Assembly: GCF_001651875.1 (NCBI RefSeq)
Contig: NZ_LNQB01000073.1
Location: 62,001 to 126,000 of the forward strand
DNA: 64,000 nucleotides
Source of the DNA: Sinorhizobium saheli
Lineage (GTDB): Bacteria; Pseudomonadota; Alphaproteobacteria; Rhizobiales; Rhizobiaceae
Direction of reading: 5' to 3'
The notes below the pieces were generated by a model. It made no database searches, had not been told where the DNA came from, and saw only the letters and a program-made list of their open reading frames with translations. Position numbers and translations under genes: made by a program. Each line of letters begins with the position of its first letter. The first letter of the stretch is position 1. Of the stretch, positions 8,356-17,588 are shown piece after piece.

Positions 8356-9309
8356 TTGAAGAACTGGAACAGGACATCGCTGCTGACCGGCGCGCTCGCC
8401 GGCATTACCGCCGCCCTCTTGTCGATGGGCGCGAACACCCAGTCGTCCTTTGCGATCGTCCTCTACGCCGCCTCCGCGCTTCCGATCCTGATCGCCGGCC
8501 TCGGCTGGGGCAACGCCGCCGCGATCGCTGCGATCGTCGTTGCAGGTGCCACGGCGGCGGCGCTGGTCTCGTCATATTTCGCCCTGCTGATCGTGGTCGT
8601 GACCCTCGTTCCGGCCGGCTGGCTCAGCCATCTTGCCAATCTTGCGCGTCCGGCCTCCGAACTCGGCGGGCCCGAAGGCGCGCTCGCCTGGTATCCGCTC
8701 TCCGATATCCTTGCCCATCTCGCCGGGCTGGTGACCGTCGGCATGATCATCGTCGGCTACATCGTCGGCTACGATTCGAGCGTCTCCAACCTCATGGTCG
8801 ACATGGTGGTCGAGGCGCTGAAGGCGCAGGAACCGCTCTACAATCCCGACGCCGCGGCGATCACGCAGCTGAAGGCGATGTTCACCCTCGCCCTGCCGCT
8901 CGTGCAGGGCGCGATCTGGGTCGTGATGCTGTTTGCCGCCTATTACATTGCGACGCGCATCGTCCAGATGTCCGGCCGGTCGCTGCGCCCGCGCGAGGAC
9001 ATTCCCTCCTCGCTCAGGATGCACCGCAATGCCATCTTCGCCTTTCTCGCGGGCCTGATCCTGACCTTCGTCGGCGGCGCCGCCGCGCCTGTCGGCGCGC
9101 TGATCTGCGGCACCTTCGGGGCGGGCTTCCTCGTCTCGGGCTTCGCCGCCTTCCATTTCCGCACGCGCGGCAAGTCCTGGCGGCTGCCGGTGTTGTGGAT
9201 CGCCTACCTGTCGGTGGTCGTCTTCACGGTCCCGGCATTCTTCTTCCTCCTGTCCGGCCTGACCGACACGCGACGAACGATCGCGGTTACGCCGACGGGA
9301 AAGAACTGA
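8356..9309 (+). CDS. DUF2232 family membrane protein
   Basis: A 317-residue integral membrane protein with about eight hydrophobic segments. It carries the DUF2232/YybS-like pattern and sits between rpsR and rplI, a position conserved in Rhizobiales. The function is unknown. The start is a TTG at 8356 (KNWNRTSLLTGALAG follows) with AGGA upstream, which suggests low translation compared with the ribosomal genes around it. Membrane segments begin near residues 8, 33, 55, 115, 175, 225, 255 and 285. Nothing in the sequence links it to ribosome function beyond position. Confidence 0.85.
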   Translation: MKNWNRTSLLTGALAGITAALLSMGANTQSSFAIVLYAASALPILIAGLGWGNAAAIAAIVVAGATAAALVSSYFALLIVVVTLVPAGWLSHLANLARPASELGGPEGALAWYPLSDILAHLAGLVTVGMIIVGYIVGYDSSVSNLMVDMVVEALKAQEPLYNPDAAAITQLKAMFTLALPLVQGAIWVVMLFAAYYIATRIVQMSGRSLRPREDIPSSLRMHRNAIFAFLAGLILTFVGGAAAPVGALICGTFGAGFLVSGFAAFHFRTRGKSWRLPVLWIAYLSVVVFTVPAFFFLLSGLTDTRRTIAVTPTGKN

Positions 9310-9343
9310 CAACGGAACAACGGAAAACTGAAAGGAAACCAAA

Positions 9344-9919
9344 ATGGAAGTCATTCTCCTCGAACGCATCGCCAAGCTCGGCCAGATGGGCGAAACCGTG
9401 AAGGTTCGCGACGGCTTCGCGCGCAACTACCTGCTGCCGCTCGGCAAGGCGCTGCGCGCCAACGCCGCCAACAAGGCTCGCTTCGAATCCGAGCGCGCAA
9501 CGCTCGAAGCCCGCAACCTCGAGCGCAAGTCGGAAGCCCAGAAGGTTGCCGAGAAGCTCGACGGCAAGTCCTTCGTCATCGTCCGCTCCGCCGGCGAAAC
9601 CGGCCAGCTCTATGGTTCGGTTGCCGCCCGTGACATCATCGAGACGCTGGCCGCCGAAGGCTTCAACATCGGCCGCAACCAGGTCAACCTCAACCAGCCG
9701 ATCAAGGCGATCGGCGTCCACAAGGTCACGCTGCACCTGCATGCGGAAGTCGACGCAATCGTTGAAGTCAATGTCGCCCGTTCGGCCGAAGAAGCCGAGC
9801 GCCAGGCCAAGGGCGAAAGCCTGACCTCCGCCGAGGCGATCTACGGCGTCGACGAAGACGCGCTGAAGCCGGAAGACTTCTTCAACCCGGAAGCCGAATT
9901 CCAGGGCGAAGAAGAATAA
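9344..9919 (+). CDS. rplI: 50S ribosomal protein L9
   Basis: L9 binds 23S rRNA and helps maintain reading-frame fidelity. The N-terminal [32 protein letters not shown] is the L9 signature, followed by the long connecting helix and the C-terminal RNA-binding domain. It is 191 residues, with an acidic tail beyond the approximately 150 of E. coli L9, normal in rhizobia. GAAAGGAAA precedes the ATG, and a strong terminator follows. Confidence 0.98.
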   Translation: MEVILLERIAKLGQMGETVKVRDGFARNYLLPLGKALRANAANKARFESERATLEARNLERKSEAQKVAEKLDGKSFVIVRSAGETGQLYGSVAARDIIETLAAEGFNIGRNQVNLNQPIKAIGVHKVTLHLHAEVDAIVEVNVARSAEEAERQAKGESLTSAEAIYGVDEDALKPEDFFNPEAEFQGEEE

Positions 9920-9943
9920 GCATCGGCGACAGAGCCATGCGCG

Positions 9944-9977
9944 AGGCCCGGGTCCCCAAGACCCGGGCCTTTCTTTT
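9944..9977 (+). terminator. Intrinsic terminator after rplI
   Basis: A perfect 10-bp stem AGGCCCGGGT/ACCCGGGCCT (9944-9953 with 9961-9970) with a 7-base loop, followed directly by TTCTTTT. It lies 24 bases after the rplI stop and ends the rpsF-rplI unit. Confidence 0.9.
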
Positions 9978-10109
9978 GGCGGATCGCGCGCGCCGCTGCG
10001 GAACCGGCGAACGACGCGGAAGCGCGAATCAGCTAGATTGGCGTCGCTCTCGGCTTCAACGCCATCGCCCGGCGCGCGGCATAATTTTTTTCGATTTTGC
10101 CGCACCCCC

Positions 10110-10128
10110 TGTGGATCAATGTGCACAA
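10110..10128 (-). promoter_or_regulatory. Two adjacent near-DnaA boxes upstream of dnaB
   Basis: On the minus strand 10118-10110 reads TGATCCACA, one mismatch from the DnaA box TTATCCACA. The adjoining 10128-10120 reads TTGTGCACA, two mismatches. Both lie about 120-140 bases before the dnaB start, in an AT-richer pocket. They suggest DnaA-linked control of dnaB, but this is weak evidence. Confidence 0.3.
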
Positions 10129-10249
10129 CGGGCAAAGGCGACGGACGGGGTTGAGAGCCGCGGAACTGTTGCACGTCTACACTAGACGCGAGGCCCGGCG
10201 ACGAGCAAACCGGACAGCTCACGGGATCACAGGCGGAAACGGAACCACC

Positions 10250-11749
10250 ATGAATGACGCAGCGCGCAAGCTCGCTCCCTTGCCCAAGGATCAGGCGGAC
10301 CAGCACTACCGCGAAGCGCCGAACAACCTCGAAGCCGAGCAGGCGCTGCTCGGCGCCATTCTCGTCAACAACGACGCCTTCTACCGCGTATCGGACTTCC
10401 TGAAGGCGGTCCATCTCTACGAGCCCTTGCATCGCAAGATCTTCGAGGTCGCCGGCGAGATCATCCGCATGGGAAAGACCGCCAACCCGGTGACGGTCAA
10501 GACCTTCCTCAAGGCCGACGAGAAGGTCGGCGACCTGACGGTCGCGCAGTATCTCGCACGCCTCGCCGCCGAGGCCGTGTCGATCATCAATGCCGAGGAT
10601 TACGGCCGGGCGATCTACGACCTTGCGCTGCGCCGCTCGCTGATCACGATCGGCGAGGACATGGTCAACATCGCCTATGACGCACCGCTCGACATGCCGC
10701 CGCAGAGCCAGATCGAGGACGCGGAACGGCGACTTTTCGAGCTCGCCGAGACCGGCCGCTACGACGGCGGCTTTCAATCGTTCAACGATGCGGTGGCGCT
10801 TGCGATCGACATGGCCGGACAGGCCTTCGAGCGCGACGGCCATCTCTCCGGCATCTCCACCGGCATCCATTCGCTCGACGGCAAGATGGGCGGGCTGCAG
10901 CGCTCGGACCTGATCATCCTCGCCGGCCGCCCCGGCATGGGCAAGACCTCGCTTGCGACCAACATCGCCTACAACATCGCCGCCGCTTACGAGCCGGAAG
11001 TGCAGCCCGACGGCTCCTTCAAGGCGAAGAACGGCGGCGTCGTCGGCTTCTACTCGCTCGAAATGTCGGCCGAGCAGCTCGCGACCCGTATCATTTCCGA
11101 GCAGACAGAGGTCTCCTCCTCGAAGATCCGCCGCGGCGACATCTCCGAGGCGGATTTCGAAAAGCTCGTCGCCTGCTCGCAGATGATGCAGAAGGTGCCG
11201 CTCTATATCGACCAGACCGGCGGCATTTCGATCGCCCAGCTGGCGGCGCGCGCCCGTCGCTTGAAGCGCCAGCGCGGCCTCGACGTGCTCGTTGTCGACT
11301 ACGTCCAGCTCATGACCGGTTCAAAGAAATCGGGTGAAAACCGCGTTCAGGAAATCACCGAGATCACGACGGGCCTCAAGGCGCTCGGCAAGGAACTCAA
11401 CGTGCCGATCATCGCGCTGTCACAGCTCTCGCGCGCGGTGGAAAGCCGCGAGGACAAGCGCCCGCAGCTTTCGGACCTGCGCGAATCGGGCTCGATCGAG
11501 CAGGACGCCGACGTGGTGCTCTTCGTGTTCCGCGAGGAATACTACGTGAAGAACATGGAGCCGCGCGACGAGCTCGATCCGAAATACGAAGAGTGGAAGA
11601 TGCAGATGGACAAGGTAAAGGGCACGGCCGACGTGATCATCGCCAAGCAGCGCCACGGCCCGACCGGTACCGTCAAGCTCGCCTTCCAGTCGGAGTTCAC
11701 CCGCTTCTCCGACCTCGCCGATCCGTCGTTCACGCAGTATGAGCACTGA
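10250..11749 (+). CDS. dnaB: Replicative DNA helicase
   Basis: Hexameric 5'-3' helicase that unwinds the replication fork. The 499-residue protein has the N-terminal domain (EAPNNLEAEQALLGAILVNN at 22-41), a linker, and the RecA-like domain with Walker A AGRPGMGKTSLA at about 225-236, Walker B LDVLVVDYVQLMTG, and the QLSRAVESR arginine-finger motif. No intein is present. The start MNDAARKLAPLPKDQ is chosen because upstream in-frame sequence is not conserved. It is monocistronic, following the rplI terminator and ending at a RIME repeat. Confidence 0.97.
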   Translation: MNDAARKLAPLPKDQADQHYREAPNNLEAEQALLGAILVNNDAFYRVSDFLKAVHLYEPLHRKIFEVAGEIIRMGKTANPVTVKTFLKADEKVGDLTVAQYLARLAAEAVSIINAEDYGRAIYDLALRRSLITIGEDMVNIAYDAPLDMPPQSQIEDAERRLFELAETGRYDGGFQSFNDAVALAIDMAGQAFERDGHLSGISTGIHSLDGKMGGLQRSDLIILAGRPGMGKTSLATNIAYNIAAAYEPEVQPDGSFKAKNGGVVGFYSLEMSAEQLATRIISEQTEVSSSKIRRGDISEADFEKLVACSQMMQKVPLYIDQTGGISIAQLAARARRLKRQRGLDVLVVDYVQLMTGSKKSGENRVQEITEITTGLKALGKELNVPIIALSQLSRAVESREDKRPQLSDLRESGSIEQDADVVLFVFREEYYVKNMEPRDELDPKYEEWKMQMDKVKGTADVIIAKQRHGPTGTVKLAFQSEFTRFSDLADPSFTQYEH

Positions 11750-11771
11750 GAAAGCGGTTTGCCGGAAAATG

Positions 11772-11940
11772 GCCCCTCATCCGGCTGCCGCCACCTTCTC
11801 TCCGTTTTGACGGGGAGAAGGGGCTAGCGGCGCCCGTCCCATCCCCGCCGCCGGCCCAGGGAGTTCCTCAGAGGCTGCGGCAAGTCTCCTTCGCGCCCCG
11901 CGTGCGGGGAGAAGGTGGCCGGCAGGCCGGATGAAGGGCG
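11772..11940. repeat. RIME-like intergenic palindromic repeat
   Basis: About 170 bases between convergent dnaB and azlD. It begins CCCCTCATCCGGCTGCCG and ends with the inverted form CCGGCAGGCCGGATGAAGGG. Inside are two palindromes (around CTTCTCTCCGTTTTGACGGGGAGAAG and CGCCCCGCGTGCGGGGAGAAGG). The same modules recur at 20768-20870, 34514-34582 and 60636-60749, matching Rhizobium-specific intergenic mosaic elements. Confidence 0.75.
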
Positions 11941-11964
11941 AATCCAGGATACAAGCCCAGCCAC

Positions 11965-12270
11965 TCAGACCCGGATCACCGCCCTGCCGACCGCCACGAC
12001 CAAGACGCCGGTGGCGACGGCTGCCAGCAGCGGCAGTCGCATCGCCGCCAGGGCCGTCGCGAGCGCCGCAAGGGTTTCGGCCGGTCCGGTGACCAGCGCG
12101 GTCGGGGCGATGACGGCCATCAGCACGGCCGGTGGGATCGCCTCCAGCGCCCGTTTCTGATTGGCGCCGATCGTCACGAAATGAATGAGGACAAGACCGC
12201 TGACGCGGGTCAGGACGGTTGCTGCGGCCATGGCGAGGATTGCCAGAAGCGTGTTCGGATCGAGCGTCAT
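11965..12270 (-). CDS. azlD: AzlD-type branched-chain amino acid exporter subunit
   Basis: Small membrane partner of AzlC, forming an exporter of branched-chain and related amino acids. The 101-residue protein has about four membrane segments and the family motif RALEAIPPAVLMAVIAP. Its ATG overlaps the azlC stop by four bases (ATGA), so the two are translationally coupled. It ends convergently with dnaB across a RIME repeat. Confidence 0.88.
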   Translation of the reverse strand: MTLDPNTLLAILAMAAATVLTRVSGLVLIHFVTIGANQKRALEAIPPAVLMAVIAPTALVTGPAETLAALATALAAMRLPLLAAVATGVLVVAVGRAVIRV

Positions 12271-12968
12271 GCGCAAGCCTCCCGGCGTTGGCCGGTGAGC
12301 AGCGTCGCGGCAACGCCCGCCGCGGCTCCGGCGGCGATGTACCAGACGCCGGGCAGGAGCTGCTGCGTAAGCACCGCGGCGGCGGCGCTTGCGGCCAGCA
12401 CCGTGCCGGTCTCGCGTCCCTTCCAGAAACCCATGACGAGGACGATGAAGACCGCCGGGAACGCGAAGTCGAGACCGATCGCTTTCGGGTCGCCGAGAAA
12501 GGCGCCGGCGATGGAGCCGGCGAGACTTGCGAGGACCCAAACGAGGTAGAACGGCACCGCAAGGCCGGCATACCAGGCGGGCGTGAGCCGCGCATCACTC
12601 GCCCGAACCTCGGCCATCGCCCAGATCTCGTCTGCGAGGAGCAGCATTGCCGCGTATTTGGCGGGCGCGGAGAAGGCAGGCATCTTCGTGCCGATCGATG
12701 CGCTCATCAGGAGATGGCGGATGTTGACGAGCAGCGCCGAAAAGCCGAGTGCCGCCCATGCGGCCGGATTGGTCCAGATGTCGAGCGCGACGAACTGCGA
12801 GCCGCCGGCAAAGACCAGTGCGCTCATCAGCCCCACTTCCAGGCTCGAAAGGCCCTTCGTCGCCGCGACCGCGCCAAACACCAGCCCGATCGGCACGACC
12901 GCCACGATGAGCGGCGCGATCGCCCTGACGCCTCCCAAGAAATCTTCAAATGCGCGTGCGCTTTTCAC
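12267..12968 (-). CDS. azlC: AzlC-type branched-chain amino acid exporter subunit
   Basis: Main subunit of an AzlCD exporter in the inner membrane. It is 233 residues with multiple hydrophobic segments and the AzlC pattern DFLGGVRAIAPLIVAVVPIG, FAGGSQFVALDIW and LLVNIRHLLMSASI. It lies 69 bases downstream of an AraC-family regulator on the same strand and overlaps azlD, giving an AraC-azlC-azlD operon. The actual substrate is not shown by sequence; AzlCD of Bacillus exports azaleucine and branched-chain amino acids. Confidence 0.9.
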   Translation of the reverse strand: MKSARAFEDFLGGVRAIAPLIVAVVPIGLVFGAVAATKGLSSLEVGLMSALVFAGGSQFVALDIWTNPAAWAALGFSALLVNIRHLLMSASIGTKMPAFSAPAKYAAMLLLADEIWAMAEVRASDARLTPAWYAGLAVPFYLVWVLASLAGSIAGAFLGDPKAIGLDFAFPAVFIVLVMGFWKGRETGTVLAASAAAAVLTQQLLPGVWYIAAGAAAGVAATLLTGQRREACA

Positions 12969-13037
12969 GTCCGTGATCTCCCTTCTGTCAAGGAGGCTAA
13001 TAGGCCCGCGGCACCATCCCGTCTTGAACGAAAGTGA

Positions 13038-13895
13038 TCAGCCCGCGCGAAAGGCTCCCGGCGTCACGCCGGTTCTCGCCTTGAAGTGGCGGGTGAAATG
13101 CGCCTGGTCGGCGAAGCCGCAATGATGGGCCGTGTCGGCCGGCGACCAGCCGAGGCGCAGCAGGCTTCGCGCCTCGCGCACGCGCTTGTCGGTGAGGAAG
13201 GCGTGCGGGGTGATGTGGAACTCCTTGCGGAAGGCCCGGATCAGGTGCGCCCGGCTGAGGCCCGCCACTTTCGCAAGCTCATCCAGGCCGATATCGCTCG
13301 TGTAGTTCGCAACGAGGTAATCGCGGGCGCGATGGACAGCGGAACTTTCACGCGTGCGCACCGGAACGATGATCGTGCTCCCGTGCCACTGGAACAGCGT
13401 CGCCAGAAAGCTGAACATACCCTCGTCCGCCTCGAGCGCCCCCGATTTTCCTTCGAGTGTGCGATGTGCGTGGTTGAAGGCGACGGCAAGGGCCGGATCG
13501 GTCAGCCATTGCCGCGAGAAGCAGGGCGTTCCGCGGAAAGGTCGCCCGGTGACGTCCTCGAGAACCTCGACGAAGAGTTCGGCGGAGGGATAGATCATCC
13601 GGTAGCGGTAGCCGTCACTGCCAGGATGGCCGTCGTGAACCTCATCGGGATTGATGAGATAGAAGTCGCCCGGTCCCGTTTGCGAGCGCTCGCCCTTGAT
13701 GGTGCTGATCTGCGAGCCGGCTTCGATGGCGCCGATGCTGAACGTGTCGTGCGCATGCGGCGCAAACTCGTGGGTGATGAAGGTGGCGCTCAGGCACTCC
13801 ATGCCCTTGAACCGGTCGTCCCGCCAGAATCGGGTCCGCTCGGCCCCCTTGAGCGGCATGGCCTCGATGGCTTCTTCCTGGGAAATCGTATGCAT
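13038..13895 (-). CDS. AraC-family transcriptional regulator
   Basis: 285 residues: an N-terminal cupin-like ligand domain (HTFSIGAIEAGS, GDFYLINPDEVHDGHP at about 50-100) and a C-terminal double helix-turn-helix domain (about residues 185-283), with the signature LRLGWSPADTAHHCGFADQAHFTRHFKARTGVTPGAF. It heads the minus-strand azlC-azlD operon and is divergent from alr with about 150 bases between, so it probably controls the exporter in response to an amino acid. Autoregulation and control of alr are possible but no operator was recognised. Confidence 0.9.
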   Translation of the reverse strand: MHTISQEEAIEAMPLKGAERTRFWRDDRFKGMECLSATFITHEFAPHAHDTFSIGAIEAGSQISTIKGERSQTGPGDFYLINPDEVHDGHPGSDGYRYRMIYPSAELFVEVLEDVTGRPFRGTPCFSRQWLTDPALAVAFNHAHRTLEGKSGALEADEGMFSFLATLFQWHGSTIIVPVRTRESSAVHRARDYLVANYTSDIGLDELAKVAGLSRAHLIRAFRKEFHITPHAFLTDKRVREARSLLRLGWSPADTAHHCGFADQAHFTRHFKARTGVTPGAFRAG

Positions 13896-14045
13896 CCGCC
13901 AATCCTAGCGTCGGCGAAGCCGCCAGTCTTGAACAAAAGTGCTCGACGCATGTCCGGATTTGCAGCTCCGCCATTGCCGCGAAGCCGTTTGCGGCGCCGG
14001 GCGCTTGGATGTAATGCTGCTGTATCGCCCACGCAGAGCTTGCCC

Positions 14046-15185
14046 ATGCACAGCCCCGAATTCCTTTCCGCCGCCAGCAGGCTGACCGTCGATCTCACCG
14101 CGCTCGCCGACAATTGGCGCGCCATGAACGAGCGCTCGGACAAGGCCCGTGCCGCCGCCGTTCTGAAGGCGGACGCCTATGGCATCGGCATCGCGCATGC
14201 CGCCCGCACGCTTTACGCGGCCGGCGCCCGCGATTTCTTCGTCGCCACGGTGGAGGAAGGCGTCGAACTCCGTCCGCTCGTGCCCGATGGGCGCATCTAT
14301 ATTCTTGCCGGCCTGTGGCCGGGCAACGAGCAGCTCTTCTTCGACAACGATCTCGTGCCGATCGTCAACTCGGAGGAACAACTCGCGGTCTTCATGGCGG
14401 CACTTGCCGAGCGGGGCGACCACCCTTGCGTGCTCCACGTCGACACGGGCATGAACCGGCTCGGCCTCTCGGTCGAGGAGGCGATCGCGCTCGCCCACGA
14501 TCCGGCTCGCCCGGCGAGTTTCTCGCCGGTGCTGGTCATGAGCCATCTCGCTTGCGGCGACGATCCGAAGCATCCGATGAACCTCTATCAGCTCCAGCGT
14601 TTCCGCGAGGTGACGGCCGCCTTTGAGGGCGTACCTGCGAGCCTTGCGAACTCCGGCGGCGTCTGCCTCGGCGAGGACTATCATTTCGACCTCACGCGAC
14701 CCGGCATCGCCGTCTATGGCGGCGAAGCGATGAGCGGCGCCGTCAATCCGATGAAGCCGGTCGTCACCGCCGAGGCGCGCATCCTGCAGGTCAGGACCGT
14801 CCCTTCCGGGGAGACCGCGAGCTACGGCGCCTCGGTGCGCTTCACGCGCGACAGCCGCATCGCGACCGTCGCGATCGGCTATGCCGACGGCTACCATCGG
14901 TCGGTCTCCGGCGGCGGCGTGACGCTCAGGCAGGCGATGCCTTCCGGCGCCTTCGGGTTCCTCAATGGCAGGAAGGTGCCGCATGTCGGCCGCGTGACGA
15001 TGGATCTGAGCCTTTTCGATGTCACCGACCTGCCGGAAAAGGCGGTGCGCGCCGGCGACTACATCGAGCTCTTCGGCCGAAACGTCGCGATCGACGACGT
15101 GGCGCGCGCCGGCGGCACGATCGGTTACGAGCTGCTCACGAGTCTCGGCAGTCGCTACTGCCGCGCCTATGTCGGCGGCGCCTGA
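14046..15185 (+). CDS. alr: Alanine racemase
   Basis: PLP enzyme interconverting L- and D-alanine, supplying D-Ala for peptidoglycan. It is 379 residues. The PLP lysine is K41 in AAVLKADAYGIG, and the second catalytic base is Y260 in ETASYGASVRF. The C-terminal domain includes VGRVTMDLSLFDVTD and GTIGYELLTSLGSRY. The start MHSPEFLSAASRLTVDLTAL is used because the much longer in-frame region upstream overlaps the AraC gene antisense and has no similarity. It may be the biosynthetic or the catabolic racemase; sequence alone does not decide. Confidence 0.95.
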   Translation: MHSPEFLSAASRLTVDLTALADNWRAMNERSDKARAAAVLKADAYGIGIAHAARTLYAAGARDFFVATVEEGVELRPLVPDGRIYILAGLWPGNEQLFFDNDLVPIVNSEEQLAVFMAALAERGDHPCVLHVDTGMNRLGLSVEEAIALAHDPARPASFSPVLVMSHLACGDDPKHPMNLYQLQRFREVTAAFEGVPASLANSGGVCLGEDYHFDLTRPGIAVYGGEAMSGAVNPMKPVVTAEARILQVRTVPSGETASYGASVRFTRDSRIATVAIGYADGYHRSVSGGGVTLRQAMPSGAFGFLNGRKVPHVGRVTMDLSLFDVTDLPEKAVRAGDYIELFGRNVAIDDVARAGGTIGYELLTSLGSRYCRAYVGGA

Positions 15186-15301
15186 GGGGCCCACGACAAA
15201 GCGGTCCTTTCAAAAGCGATTTCGCGGCATTATGTGACCGCCGAGCGTGATTCTCCGGCGACGGTGGTCGCCACCCTCCAGACATCCGAAAGCTGACACC
15301 G

Positions 15302-16705
15302 ATGGCGAAGGCCCGCACCCAGTTCATCTGCCAGAATTGCGGCACAGTCCACTCCCGCTGGGCGGGCAAGTGCGACGGCTGCGGCGAGTGGAACACGATC
15401 ATCGAGGAAGACCCGACGGCGGGCATCGGCGGCGGCCCCTCGCGCACGCCGAAGAAGGGGCGTCCGGTGGCGCTGACGACACTCTCCGGCGAAATCGAGG
15501 ACGCGCCGCGCATCGAGACCGGCATCTCCGAACTCGACCGCGTCACCGGCGGCGGCTTCGTCCGCGGCTCGGCCCTGCTCGTCGGCGGCGACCCGGGGAT
15601 CGGCAAGTCGACCGTGCTGATGCAGGCGGCGGCGGCTCTTGCCCGCCGCAAGCATCGCATCATCTATGTCTCGGGCGAGGAAGCCGTCGCCCAGGTCCGC
15701 CTGCGCGCCCAGCGGCTCGGTGCCGCCGACAGCGACGTGCTCCTTGCCGCCGAGACCAATGTCGAGGACATTCTGGCGACGCTTTCCGAGGGCAAGCGCC
15801 CGGACCTCGTCATCATCGATTCGATCCAGACGCTGTGGAGCGACATCGTCGATTCGGCGCCGGGTACGGTGACCCAGGTGCGCACCGGCGTCCAGGCGAT
15901 GATCCGTTTCGCCAAGCAGACCGGCACGGCGGTCGTGCTCGTCGGCCATGTGACCAAGGAAGGCCAGATCGCCGGCCCGCGCGTCGTCGAGCACATGGTC
16001 GACGCGGTGCTCTACTTCGAGGGCGACCGCGGCCACCATTACCGCATCCTCAGGACCGTGAAGAACCGCTTCGGGCCGACGGACGAGATCGGCGTGTTCG
16101 AGATGTCGGACAAGGGCCTGCGCGAGGTCGCCAACCCGTCGGAACTGTTTCTCGGCGAGCGCAACGAGAAATCGCCGGGTGCTGCCGTCTTTGCCGGCAT
16201 GGAAGGCACCCGGCCGGTGCTGGTCGAGGTGCAGGCGCTGGTCGCTCCCACCTCGCTCGGAACGCCGCGCCGCGCCGTCGTCGGCTGGGATTCGGCACGG
16301 CTGTCGATGATCCTCGCGGTGCTCGAAGCCCATTGCGGCGTCCGTCTCGGGCAGCACGACGTCTACCTGAACATCGCCGGCGGCTATCGCATATCCGAAC
16401 CGGCAGCCGACCTCGCCGTCGCATCCGCGCTGGTTTCGTCGCTCGCCGGGCTTGCCCTTCCGGCCGATTGCGTCTATTTCGGCGAAGTCAGCTTGTCGGG
16501 TGCCGTCCGGCCGGTTGCGCATACCGCCCAACGTCTCAAGGAAGCCGAGAAGCTCGGTTTCTCCCAGGCCGTATTGCCGTCTGCATCGACCGAACTGCCG
16601 CGGAACGGCAACGGCCGGTGGAGCGAGATGGAAAGCCTGCCGGACCTGGTGGCGCGTATCGCGGGATCGCGGCGTGCCTTGCAGCAGGCGGAAAACGAGG
16701 ACTGA
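15302..16705 (+). CDS. radA: DNA repair protein RadA
   Basis: RecA-related ATPase that processes recombination intermediates and promotes branch migration. Its 467 residues hold the N-terminal zinc finger (C10, C13, C24, C27), Walker A GGDPGIGKST at 95-104, the RadA-specific KNRFGPTDEIGVFEM, and a C-terminal Lon-protease-like domain (VEVQALVAPTSLGTPRRAVVG onward). The domain lacks the Lon catalytic dyad, as usual. It is followed by cvpA after 139 bases. Confidence 0.97.
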   Translation: MAKARTQFICQNCGTVHSRWAGKCDGCGEWNTIIEEDPTAGIGGGPSRTPKKGRPVALTTLSGEIEDAPRIETGISELDRVTGGGFVRGSALLVGGDPGIGKSTVLMQAAAALARRKHRIIYVSGEEAVAQVRLRAQRLGAADSDVLLAAETNVEDILATLSEGKRPDLVIIDSIQTLWSDIVDSAPGTVTQVRTGVQAMIRFAKQTGTAVVLVGHVTKEGQIAGPRVVEHMVDAVLYFEGDRGHHYRILRTVKNRFGPTDEIGVFEMSDKGLREVANPSELFLGERNEKSPGAAVFAGMEGTRPVLVEVQALVAPTSLGTPRRAVVGWDSARLSMILAVLEAHCGVRLGQHDVYLNIAGGYRISEPAADLAVASALVSSLAGLALPADCVYFGEVSLSGAVRPVAHTAQRLKEAEKLGFSQAVLPSASTELPRNGNGRWSEMESLPDLVARIAGSRRALQQAENED

Positions 16706-16844
16706 CGGCTTGCCGCGCCGCAGGCAGCATCTTGGGAACGGTGCAGCTTGGCAGTGGAAAGATGGTCTGAACACGTGCGGACGATGGCGGCGACGGATAA
16801 GCTTGTAAGGCCCGACTCACGATTCGGGTCGGAGTAAGGACAAT

Positions 16845-17444
16845 ATGCCCATCACAATTCTCGACGGTATCGTTCTCGGCGTCGCGCTGTTTTCGGCGAT
16901 CCTCGCAATGGTCCGCGGGTTCTCGCGCGAGGTTCTGTCGGTCGCGAGCTGGGTCGGCGCGGCCGCCGCCGCCTACTTTCTCTATCCGTACCTGCTGCCC
17001 TACGCCAAGCAGTACACAACCAGCGAGACCGTCGCGATGATCGGCTCCGCGGCCGTGGTCTTCCTGGTCGCCCTGATCATCATCTCCTTCATCACGATGC
17101 GGATCGCCGATTTCATCATCGACAGCCGCATCGGCGCCCTCGACCGCACGCTCGGCTTCCTCTTCGGCGCGGCGCGCGGCATCCTGCTGGTTGTCGTCGC
17201 CATGCTGTTTTTCAACTGGCTGGTCGCCCCGCAGCAGCAGCCGATATGGGTCACCCAGGCGAAGTCGAAACCGCTCCTCGACAATCTCGGCAACAAGCTG
17301 ATCGCGCTGCTGCCGGAAGAGGCGGACGCCACCATTCTCGATCGCCTGCGCGGCAAGGACGCAACCGGCGAAGGCGAAGGCGAAAACCCGCCGCCGGCGA
17401 GCGAGCCGTCACCCGCCGAGGAAGCGCCGGCGACGAACGGCTGA
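16845..17444 (+). CDS. cvpA: CvpA family membrane protein
   Basis: A 199-residue inner-membrane protein with four hydrophobic segments (about 3-25, 30-50, 60-85, 100-125) and the CvpA pattern ILDGIVLGVALFSAILAMVRGFSREVLS. It has a Pro/Glu/Ala-rich cytoplasmic tail. In E. coli cvpA lies with purF and is needed for colicin V production and envelope robustness. Here too it sits directly upstream of purF, separated by a terminator-like hairpin. Confidence 0.92.
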   Translation: MPITILDGIVLGVALFSAILAMVRGFSREVLSVASWVGAAAAAYFLYPYLLPYAKQYTTSETVAMIGSAAVVFLVALIIISFITMRIADFIIDSRIGALDRTLGFLFGAARGILLVVVAMLFFNWLVAPQQQPIWVTQAKSKPLLDNLGNKLIALLPEEADATILDRLRGKDATGEGEGENPPPASEPSPAEEAPATNG

Positions 17445-17462
17445 GATTGAAGGACATCTTGC

Positions 17463-17494
17463 GACAAAGCCCGCTGTGCGGGCTTTGTCCATTT
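17463..17494 (+). terminator. Hairpin between cvpA and purF
   Basis: A perfect 11-bp stem GACAAAGCCCG/CGGGCTTTGTC (17463-17473 with 17479-17489) with a 5-base loop, followed by CATTTG. It begins 18 bases after the cvpA stop. The stem is strong but the T-tract is short, so it may terminate only partly. Confidence 0.65.
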
Positions 17495-17588
17495 GAAATG
17501 ACGCTCGCCAGCGTTTCGAGTAAAATCGCTTGAAGACTGGCAGCGCGATCACGATATGCGCACGGGCACGGAGCAGAGGCGAATTGCG

